Translations under genes and position numbers: made by a program
Assembly (NCBI GenBank): GCA_021802365.1
Contig: JAKAAJ010000020.1
Location: forward strand, 1-16,463
DNA: 16,463 nucleotides
Direction: 5' to 3'
From: Thermoplasmata archaeon
Lineage (GTDB): Archaea; Thermoplasmatota; Thermoplasmata; Thermoplasmatales; Thermoplasmataceae
The notes under the pieces: model-generated
What the model saw: the letters and a program-made list of their open reading frames with translations, nothing else
What the model was told of the DNA's origin: nothing
The model's database searches: none
Part shown: one piece after another, positions 1 through 6,437 of the stretch
Layout: every line of letters begins with the position of its first letter
Position numbering within the stretch: the stretch's first letter is position 1

Positions 1-2
1 AG

Positions 3-3000
3 CTCAAGAACGGGGAACTTAAATGCGTAATAACTTCCACCTCTCTGGAACTGGGCATCGATGTTGGTTACATAGATCTTGTGGTGCAGATAGGCAGCCC
101 AAAGTCCGTATCAAAAGGACTCCAGCGTATTGGACGGTCAGGGCACGGAATCAACGATCTTTCAAAGGGGAGGTTTGTTGTCTTCGATCTTGACGATCTT
201 GTTGAATGCGCAGTCCTGACAAGAGCAGCCTACGAAAGAAACATAGATCGTGTCCATGTGCCGCTGAATTCTCTTGATGTTCTTTCTCAGGTTCTTGTTG
301 GAATGTCCTTGGAAAAGGTTTACAGGGACAGGGAGGCATTTGACCTGGTAAGAAATTCCTATAATTTTCATGATCTTTCATGGGATGATTTTATCTCAAC
401 ACTCAGGTATCTGGCGGGTAAAATTGAGGCAGGCGAGATATATTCGAAGATCTGGTACGACGAGGCCGAAGGAACATTCGGAAAGAGACGGAGCACCAGG
501 ATGCTCTATTTCATGAACATAGGTACCATTCCGGAAGAGGCTGACTATAAGGTTATAAGTGACAAGGGAAGACACCTGGGGCAGCTCAGTGATAAATTTG
601 CAGAGCGCCTTAAAAATGGAGATATTTTTGTGCTCGGCGCACGAACGTACATGTACCTCAGGACTGTTCAGAACAGAATATATGTCAAAGACGCAACTGG
701 AATGAGGCCAACCGTCCCCTCATGGTCTGGAGAAATGCTGCCCAGAAGCTATGATCTTGGCACAATGGTTGGAAAATTCAGAAGCGAAGTGCTGGAGCGG
801 CTTCAGAATAAGGAGGATGTATCATCCTGGCTTATTCAGAATTATCATGTTGATACGCACGGTGCGAACAGCATCATCTCATATATTGAGGCACAGTCAA
901 AGTTCGATCTCCCGACAGATTCCCACCTCCTTGTTGAGGGGTACGTGGATGAATCAAAAATATACAGTATGATATTCCATGTCCCTCTGGGCAGGCGAAT
1001 TAACGACGCACTGTCCAGAGCATATGCACAGGCCATATCAAAGAGGTTTGGAACAAACCTTCGTGTAACCATAACGGATGATGGTTTTATGCTGGGGTCG
1101 GAGAAGAAGATTCCAATTAAGGAGGCAGTAAAAACGCTTGCATCCTCGAGCTTTGAAGATACAGTAAGAAGTTCCCTAGCAAATACTGAGGTTTTCAAGC
1201 AGCGTTTCAGGCACTGTGCAACAAGATCCCTTATGGTTCTGAGAAAATACAAAGGTTACGACATATCCATTGTAAGGCAGCAGCTGCGCAGTGACAAACT
1301 GCTCAAGACACTCAGTGAGATGAGAAATTTTCCCGTCATCAAAGAGACCTATCATGAAATCATGAATGAAATGATGGATGTCCCAATGGCAAAAAAATAC
1401 ATCGCAGATGTAGTGGAGAAAGGGAATTTCCATGTTATAGACTATTCAGGGGAGACCTCACCTTTCTCCTATGGTCTGATTCTGTCTGGCGTTTCAGATA
1501 TGGTCCTCATGGAGGACAGGTCCCAGCTTCTGCGGGAACTTCAGTCAAAGATACTTGATAAAATATACGGGCCTGGCAAGATCAGTGTCCTCATTACAGA
1601 CCAGAAGAAGGTTGATGAGTATTTCAGGTTGAAGGTGCCAAGGATTTCCACCATAGATGACTACAGGGAATTTGCGAGGTATTTTCTTCTCTTCGATCCT
1701 TTCAAAAACCGTTTCAACTCACCGTTCCCCTATGCAGAGACAGGTGTGACTGATTTAACCGAGGAGCTTATCGGCTCGGATGAGATAATCTCAGTACATG
1801 TCAGGGGCACACTTTACACATCAGTGGATAATTACCCCATAGTCTGGTCTCTATTCCGGCAAATGAACAGAACAGATCAGATTCATGAGGATGTCCTTCA
1901 TATAATCGAAGGGAAAACATTTGCAGAGATTAAGAAGGAATCTGATCTGGAAGAGCAGAAACTCAGAGAGGTCCTATCAGACCTGGAATCCTCCTTCCTG
2001 ATCAGAAGAACCATATCGCAGGGAAAGCAGGTTTTCATATCAAATCATCTGTCCCCAGATCCAGTTCCATCAGAAAAAGCGTCTGCCGATGCCTTGCGGC
2101 TCGTCCTTGGAAGTTATGGCCCCCTGACATACGATGAAATTCAGATAAGGCTCCCGGTGGGTGAAGAACTTCTGAAGAAAGGCCTTGATATCCTAACTTC
2201 AGGTGGAGAGGTAATAAATGACTTCATCACACCTGTATTTGCAAAACAGTACATGCTGAAAAGCGATCTTGAATCGATCCTAGGCGGAGGCAATGAGAAT
2301 TCTGTTGAATCAAGGGTCACTAATTTCATGGAGAAGGTTCCCAACATAGGTGAATATTTCAATAAATACGGATACTGCTATGGAAATGACAATCTCACCC
2401 CAAGATTAAACGAATTCAAGGAGGATGAACTCTTTGATCTAATGGCTGGAGGAAATGTTAGCTATGGCAGGTTCATAAAGCATAGATTATGCTTCATTTC
2501 TGACTGGCTTGCCAGGTCTCTTCACTCACTGAGGATGGAACCTCTAAAAGATGAGGAGAAAACAATTCTGGATCTAATAGCAAGTGGGGTCTCGGATGAA
2601 TCTAACCTGTCAAAACGTTCCTCAATGGAGATCAAGATTGTTAGACAGATTGTTAAAAATCTTGAGTTTCACATCATGGTAAAGCGTTCACAGGAAAACA
2701 GCCTTATACCATTCTTAGGTGAAGAGCCATCGATCCCAAAGGGAGAGGCAGTATCAGTTCTGGTAGAGAAATTCGGCCCCATTTCCAGAAGGGAGCTTAT
2801 GAATAATTTCTGGTTTTACGCAGACGCACCTCTGAAGGAGGCTGGATTGAAGGGTGTTGTTCTTCGTGGAGATTTATATTACGGTTTCAAGGAAAGAGGC
2901 AGGACAAGCAACACTGCAGGTATTTTCAGCGTCCTCGATCCGGTCGAGCTTTATCTTGGAAAGAAGTACTTCAGGGAAATCTCATACAACAGAATATTCA

Positions 3001-4160
3001 TAGTAAACGGAAGGGAGGAAGGGTCACTGAACATACAGAACAGTAACGGAATTGTATGGGTCACACAGGTCTCTGTACCGGTAAGGCTTTCCGGTATGCT
3101 TCTGGAAGAGTTAAGACAGGTAGCCACAAGATCCGGAAACACTCCTCTCTGTATAGAGATTCCCCAATCTGGATTTGGTGACGCTGATATTGGGGGGTTC
3201 AGTCAAACAGATAACTTCCTTGTGTCTGATGATCTAAACATCTCACCTTTGAGCATGGAGGATCTTTTTGCCTATGCCTCTGAAATGCACCTGAGTTCCG
3301 ATCAGAACGCAGTGTATGAAAACGTAAAGAAGGAAATACTCGGATTCAGGAATGAAGTGGAGGCCTCTTATTCTGGCCTTAGGAATGTTATCTTCCGCGG
3401 GTATTTCCAGTCCAGGCTGCTCTTCCAGTTTAACGGCCCTTTCACCACACAGGCACTGGGAACAATGGAGGTCATATCACTTTATAGGGCCATAAGAAAC
3501 GGAACTATAAGTTCAGATGATCAGAAGATAATCCATACAATTATTGATATGGCTGGCGCCACAGAACAGCAGATCCGGGGAAGCTTGGGCAGATCGGTAT
3601 CAGATCTGAAGGTCCGTCTTGGCAGGCTATTTGAGAAATGCATAGTTGCCAAGGACTTTGAAAGGCGCTATATTTTCGTCCCAGAGAGATATTCCAGGGA
3701 CGAGGCTTTGCAGACACTTCTCTCTTTTCTCCTTGATAGGATGGGATTCTTTGATTTTGCAATCCTCAAATATCTCCTTGGCGAATCATACAACTCAGAT
3801 GTTGAGAAAATAGCCGAAATTATTTCGAAATCAGGGCAGGCAATGAAATGCATTCTTCCGGAGCATCAAAAAGTAATATTCTTAAAGAAAGGCATCAGGA
3901 AAGGCAGACACAGGGGTCATGTCTCAAGAATTGTGGCCCCCAAGGACATTCTGTCTCTGTATTTTTCTGACCTGATCAAAAGGGAAGCAGGAACACTGAA
4001 TTCCTATGTTCTTGTGGAAGAAGGAGTTATAACCGCATCACTCAACGCCAGAAGGAATATTAAAAAGTTGAAGGCTTCCCATTTCAATGGCACTGATGAG
4101 GGTAGGGAAAAACTTGTCTCAGAACTTAATTCCCTTGGTTTTGCGGTCTCCTTCAACTGA
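3..4160 (+). CDS. lhr: Lhr-type long DNA/RNA helicase, 3' part (5' end outside window)
   Basis: This is the C-terminal 1385 residues of a superfamily 2 helicase of the Lhr family. The reading frame is open to the window edge, so the apparent GTG at 81 is internal. Visible are motif V (TSTSLELGID, nt 33-62), the Lhr-typical stretch VVQIGSPKSV, and motif VI (QRIGRSGH, nt 123-146). Downstream come Lhr-core signatures such as GTIPEEADY, LPRSYDLG, GRRINDAL, RFRHCATRSLMVLRKYKG and RQQLRSDKLL. The core appears to end near nt 1575. It is followed by roughly 860 residues with several winged-helix-like segments (for example around nt 1890-2040, 2090-2260 and 2560-2700), resembling the C-terminal extension of long Lhr proteins. 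Known Lhr enzymes translocate 3'-5' on single-stranded DNA and act in nucleic-acid repair. Walker A and DEAD/DEAH motifs are not in the window. With a typical N-terminal core the protein would be about 1,700 residues, longer than E. coli Lhr (about 1,540). Confidence 0.9.
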   Translation, partial: LKNGELKCVITSTSLELGIDVGYIDLVVQIGSPKSVSKGLQRIGRSGHGINDLSKGRFVVFDLDDLVECAVLTRAAYERNIDRVHVPLNSLDVLSQVLVGMSLEKVYRDREAFDLVRNSYNFHDLSWDDFISTLRYLAGKIEAGEIYSKIWYDEAEGTFGKRRSTRMLYFMNIGTIPEEADYKVISDKGRHLGQLSDKFAERLKNGDIFVLGARTYMYLRTVQNRIYVKDATGMRPTVPSWSGEMLPRSYDLGTMVGKFRSEVLERLQNKEDVSSWLIQNYHVDTHGANSIISYIEAQSKFDLPTDSHLLVEGYVDESKIYSMIFHVPLGRRINDALSRAYAQAISKRFGTNLRVTITDDGFMLGSEKKIPIKEAVKTLASSSFEDTVRSSLANTEVFKQRFRHCATRSLMVLRKYKGYDISIVRQQLRSDKLLKTLSEMRNFPVIKETYHEIMNEMMDVPMAKKYIADVVEKGNFHVIDYSGETSPFSYGLILSGVSDMVLMEDRSQLLRELQSKILDKIYGPGKISVLITDQKKVDEYFRLKVPRISTIDDYREFARYFLLFDPFKNRFNSPFPYAETGVTDLTEELIGSDEIISVHVRGTLYTSVDNYPIVWSLFRQMNRTDQIHEDVLHIIEGKTFAEIKKESDLEEQKLREVLSDLESSFLIRRTISQGKQVFISNHLSPDPVPSEKASADALRLVLGSYGPLTYDEIQIRLPVGEELLKKGLDILTSGGEVINDFITPVFAKQYMLKSDLESILGGGNENSVESRVTNFMEKVPNIGEYFNKYGYCYGNDNLTPRLNEFKEDELFDLMAGGNVSYGRFIKHRLCFISDWLARSLHSLRMEPLKDEEKTILDLIASGVSDESNLSKRSSMEIKIVRQIVKNLEFHIMVKRSQENSLIPFLGEEPSIPKGEAVSVLVEKFGPISRRELMNNFWFYADAPLKEAGLKGVVLRGDLYYGFKERGRTSNTAGIFSVLDPVELYLGKKYFREISYNRIFIVNGREEGSLNIQNSNGIVWVTQVSVPVRLSGMLLEELRQVATRSGNTPLCIEIPQSGFGDADIGGFSQTDNFLVSDDLNISPLSMEDLFAYASEMHLSSDQNAVYENVKKEILGFRNEVEASYSGLRNVIFRGYFQSRLLFQFNGPFTTQALGTMEVISLYRAIRNGTISSDDQKIIHTIIDMAGATEQQIRGSLGRSVSDLKVRLGRLFEKCIVAKDFERRYIFVPERYSRDEALQTLLSFLLDRMGFFDFAILKYLLGESYNSDVEKIAEIISKSGQAMKCILPEHQKVIFLKKGIRKGRHRGHVSRIVAPKDILSLYFSDLIKREAGTLNSYVLVEEGVITASLNARRNIKKLKASHFNGTDEGREKLVSELNSLGFAVSFN

Positions 4161-4200
4161 TTCCTATCTATGGGAAATCCTGCATGCATTAATCAGGAAA

Positions 4201-4211
4201 GATTAATATCA
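4201..4211 (+). promoter_or_regulatory. putative TATA box for the small membrane protein gene
   Basis: GATTAATATCA lies with its centre about 28 bases upstream of ATG 4234 and follows AGGAAA, a plausible purine-rich BRE. The spacing fits an archaeal leaderless transcript starting at or near that ATG, and it argues against the upstream TTG at 4213. This is inferred from position and composition only. Confidence 0.4.
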
Positions 4212-4233
4212 ATTGGACCTGATACCCGCTGGA

Positions 4234-4503
4234 ATGAGCAACTTTACCATCTATGCCTCTTCGTTATCAATGGTGGTATCGGCGTTTCTTCTTGTCATTG
4301 CTGCAAGAGCGCTTATGAGGGTTCATTCAAGGATTTTCGGCGCACTTATTGCGGTTTTTGTTGTTATACTGGTGGAATCCGTGCTGGCACTGGTTTCACT
4401 GTTTGATCTGGTGTCTTTTCCGTTCTCTCTGGATGACATGCTTGTCTTCGGAAACATCATTGTCCTGATCGTTTTCTATGCAGGGGTGCTGGGGAGAAAG
4501 TGA
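4234..4503 (+). CDS. small three-helix membrane protein paired with a wHTH regulator
   Basis: This 89-residue hydrophobic protein has three predicted membrane segments: roughly residues 5-25 (SLSMVVSAFLLVIAA), 34-56 (IFGALIAVFVVILVESVLAL) and 69-86 (MLVFGNIIVLIVFYAGVL). It ends in GRK. I chose ATG 4234 over the in-frame TTG at 4213 because the TATA-like box sits about 28 bases upstream of it. The stop TGA is followed immediately, in the same frame, by the next gene. The size, the three helices and the neighbouring winged-helix regulator resemble small membrane proteins that sit beside ArsR-like regulators in other archaea (the DUF7521 type in haloarchaea comes to mind, from memory and unchecked). 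A role as membrane sensor or anchor for the regulator is inference. It could instead be the N-terminal part of one membrane-bound regulator if the TGA is read through or is a lesion. Confidence 0.65.
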   Translation: MSNFTIYASSLSMVVSAFLLVIAARALMRVHSRIFGALIAVFVVILVESVLALVSLFDLVSFPFSLDDMLVFGNIIVLIVFYAGVLGRK

Positions 4504-5001
4504 TTGCTGTTGTCAGGAGAAACTACACGTTTGCTCATTCTGGACAAAATAAAGCTTAATCCCGGCATACACTTCCGGGAACTTCAGAGGGCAGTGAGCT
4601 GTGCCACCGGACAGCTTCAGTATCATCTGTATAGAATGGAAACATCCGGTGATATATACTCCAGGAAAGATGGCAGAACCGTCCGTTACTTCCCATCATC
4701 CGGTCCAAGCTTCAGGGAGCGTGAGATAATCTATTCACTGAGGAGCCGTGAGAGGTCAAGAATTATATTTCTCCTTCTAGATCGTAATTCTCTTTCAAAA
4801 GATAGAATACTTAAGGTCAGGAAATCAAGGGCGGAGGAATGCAGGGAAGCACTTGGTGAACTTCTGAAAACAGGAATAATTGAAGAAAAAGAAGGAAACA
4901 TTTCACTTGTAAACCAAGGCGAAATAATATCAGTTCTGAAGCAGTACAGGGAGAGCTTCATAGACTCAATCACTGCAAACCTAATATCTCTTCTTGAGTG
5001 A
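4504..5001 (+). CDS. double winged-helix transcriptional regulator
   Basis: The 165-residue protein has a clear winged-helix domain at residues 12-65. NPGIHFREL marks the first helices, GQLQYHLYRMETSGDI the recognition helix, and SRKDGRTVRYFP the wing. A second, weaker winged helix spans about 70-145 (REREIIYSLRSRERSRIIFL, then EALGELLKTGIIEEKEG). This layout is common in archaeal ArsR/MarR-like regulators that bind DNA as dimers. No ligand or metal-binding cysteine cluster is seen. The only start is TTG 4504 (or TTG 4510), because TGA 4501-4503 precedes it in the same frame. GGGGAG ends about 8 bases upstream and could act as a ribosome site for reinitiation. The gene's 3' end overlaps the convergent surface-protein gene by 21 bases. 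The target is unknown; the adjacent membrane protein and the neighbouring surface protein are natural candidates. Confidence 0.8.
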   Translation: MLLSGETTRLLILDKIKLNPGIHFRELQRAVSCATGQLQYHLYRMETSGDIYSRKDGRTVRYFPSSGPSFREREIIYSLRSRERSRIIFLLLDRNSLSKDRILKVRKSRAEECREALGELLKTGIIEEKEGNISLVNQGEIISVLKQYRESFIDSITANLISLLE

Positions 5002-5961
5002 TCTTTTTCCAACCATATATGAGCCATATGCTACTCCTAACAGAAGAGCCCCTGACCCGGCCCCTTCAAGAAGTATCTTTATGTGGGCCTCCAGGAATAG
5101 TTCCGACTCCCTGATGACTTTTGCAGATATGGGGCTATTGAGGAAATTGAACTCTGGGCTGGCAAGGTATGGATCCTGTTTAAGGTTCTGGATTCCATTA
5201 GTGAAATTATATCTGAATACAAGAAGCGAAAAAGGCCCTGCATAGGTATGCACAACTGACAAAGTCATGTTCTGTCCGTTGACAGTATAATTATTGTTCC
5301 ACCAGTAGGACGCATAGTCATTCCCGGAAGACAGGACAAGCCCAGTTTCACTGGCATTCTTAACCATCCGTTCGTCTCCGTGATTGAAATATCCAAATTT
5401 TCCCTTCGAGCCAAGAATCTGGAAAAGGCCCATGGTTCCTGCTCCCTGTATGGAGCTTGATGTTATCACGAATGAAATCTTGAATGCACCGTATCTGCTT
5501 CCATTTGACTCATTCAGTCCAAATATATTGGATCTGGACTGGCTTGTTACCATGATTGATACATTTGCTTCACTATGTACGCTGCCATGATAGCCTCTGA
5601 AAAATGGGACTGTCTGCGCAGATGCAGGATTTGTGCCAAGAAGTCTTGACATTAATAGCCTTGCCCTGAAATTTTCTACAGGGAAGAATTTCACTTCACC
5701 ACTGTAGGAATAATTAATGCTCCCTTTTACTGGGTGATCCCACTTGACGTTCCTGAGGCCTGCAGAATAGTATGAACCGTTCTGATAAAGCGCGATCTGA
5801 ACAAATGAGAGATTCAAGCTTCCATTTGAGTCCTTTAGATAAATTTCCGGCACATCAGAGATGAAATACGCATAGGAATGGTGTGGATCCATATGCCCTC
5901 CAACGTATGCACCGGGGACAACCATAAGGGACATCAATGCGATAGCAAGCAGGACCTTCAA
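4981..5961 (-). CDS. secreted, C-terminally membrane-anchored surface protein, unknown family
   Basis: The 326-residue protein starts with a signal-peptide-like segment (MKVLLAIALMSLMVVPGAYVGG). A long polar, Ser/Asn/Tyr-rich ectodomain follows, and a C-terminal membrane helix (about 298-316, GAGSGALLLGVAYGSYMVG) ends in a basic tail (KRSLKKRY), which predicts an outside domain with a cytoplasmic tail. I count 11 N-x-S/T sequons (for example NGS, NLS, NYS, NVS, NES, NAS, NYT, NMT, NFT), consistent with an N-glycosylated archaeal surface protein. TTG 5961 is the most upstream start, since an in-frame TGA lies two codons earlier; an AT-rich box about 26 bases upstream supports it. No cysteines, heme motif or known enzyme signature was recognised. 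The 3' end overlaps the regulator gene. The function is unknown. Confidence 0.75.
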   Translation of the reverse strand: MKVLLAIALMSLMVVPGAYVGGHMDPHHSYAYFISDVPEIYLKDSNGSLNLSFVQIALYQNGSYYSAGLRNVKWDHPVKGSINYSYSGEVKFFPVENFRARLLMSRLLGTNPASAQTVPFFRGYHGSVHSEANVSIMVTSQSRSNIFGLNESNGSRYGAFKISFVITSSSIQGAGTMGLFQILGSKGKFGYFNHGDERMVKNASETGLVLSSGNDYASYWWNNNYTVNGQNMTLSVVHTYAGPFSLLVFRYNFTNGIQNLKQDPYLASPEFNFLNSPISAKVIRESELFLEAHIKILLEGAGSGALLLGVAYGSYMVGKRSLKKRY

Positions 5962-5982
5962 TGATCATACAAGCAGTATATG

Positions 5983-5995
5983 GAATAATAATTTT
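5983..5995 (-). promoter_or_regulatory. putative TATA box for the surface protein gene
   Basis: On the minus strand an AAAATTATTATTCC stretch centres about 26 bases upstream of TTG 5961, the usual place for a TATA box of a leaderless archaeal mRNA. It is the only AT-rich candidate at that spacing, but the region is AT-rich in general. Confidence 0.35.
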
Positions 5996-6054
5996 TGGTA
6001 CAAAATGTGAATTTTATCCATCGATAAAAAAATTCTGTTAATATAAAGGCCTAA

Positions 6055-6213
6055 TCAGGCAAATTCTTCCTGAAGTTCTATCATGACCAGATTCAGGACT
6101 TCTTCAAATGTTTTGCCTGTATACTCCCTGAGACCGCCCATTTCTGTTCTCAATTTGGCCACATAAGTGTCCTCGTCCTGGTCGAATTCTATATTGCAAA
6201 TTAATTCCTGCAT
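6055..6213 (-). CDS. HicB-like small protein (UPF0150-type fold)
   Basis: The 52-residue protein has the compact pattern of HicB-type domains: a first strand (CNIEFDQDEDTYVAKL), a central GGL segment, then TGKTFEEVLNLVMIEL as strand-turn-helix. In the family this partial RNase-H-like fold binds the HicA toxin, but standalone copies of unknown role are common in archaea. I start at ATG 6213 rather than ATG 6267: the extra 18 residues (beginning MPEQRFLMTVYYRFRFIF) do not fit the fold, and a TATA-like box lies about 23 bases upstream of 6213. No HicA-like ORF (short basic protein with a catalytic His) is adjacent on either side. No DNA-binding ribbon-helix-helix tail is present, so self-regulation is unlikely. 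Confidence 0.65.
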   Translation of the reverse strand: MQELICNIEFDQDEDTYVAKLRTEMGGLREYTGKTFEEVLNLVMIELQEEFA

Positions 6214-6230
6214 GAAAATAAACCTAAATC

Positions 6231-6239
6231 TGTAATAAA
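6231..6239 (-). promoter_or_regulatory. putative TATA box for the HicB-like gene
   Basis: On the minus strand TTTATTACA centres about 23 bases upstream of ATG 6213. This favours the shorter 52-residue start and a leaderless transcript. The evidence is positional only. Confidence 0.35.
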
Positions 6240-6424
6240 CTGTCATTAAAAATCTTTGCTCAGGCATGTTCGGTATCCTGCGTCAAATAGGTGCAAGTGG
6301 AACGGAAGGGCTGTCTGTATTGATGCTGGTTTTATGTCAGCAGAAATGTGAGTATCGGTCAACGTTTTAGTATTACAGAGAAATAAGGAGCGGTTAGGTT
6401 TGCATTCCATGAAATGGTGTATGC

Positions 6425-6430
6425 AGGAGG
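6425..6430 (+). promoter_or_regulatory. Shine-Dalgarno AGGAGG deciding the start of the Fe-S membrane protein
   Basis: AGGAGG is followed by a 7-base spacer (cccatcg) and then ATG 6438. This is the best ribosome site in the window. It indicates initiation at 6438 rather than at ATG 6414, which has no comparable site, and it means the mRNA carries a 5' leader, unlike most first genes here. The 224 bases between the HicB-like start and ATG 6438 show no further gene; a weak TATA-like TTTTAGTATTA lies at about 6366-6376. Confidence 0.65.
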
Positions 6431-6437
6431 CCCATCG

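Noticed and set aside
845..1252. 135-residue minus-strand open frame
   Set aside because: It is fully antisense to conserved Lhr core motifs and shows no domain or promoter of its own.
4501..4503. TGA as a selenocysteine or tryptophan codon
   Set aside because: No SECIS-like hairpin was seen next to it, genes here such as the wHTH's upstream neighbour and moaB end at TGA as a normal stop, and reinitiation at TTG is a simpler account.
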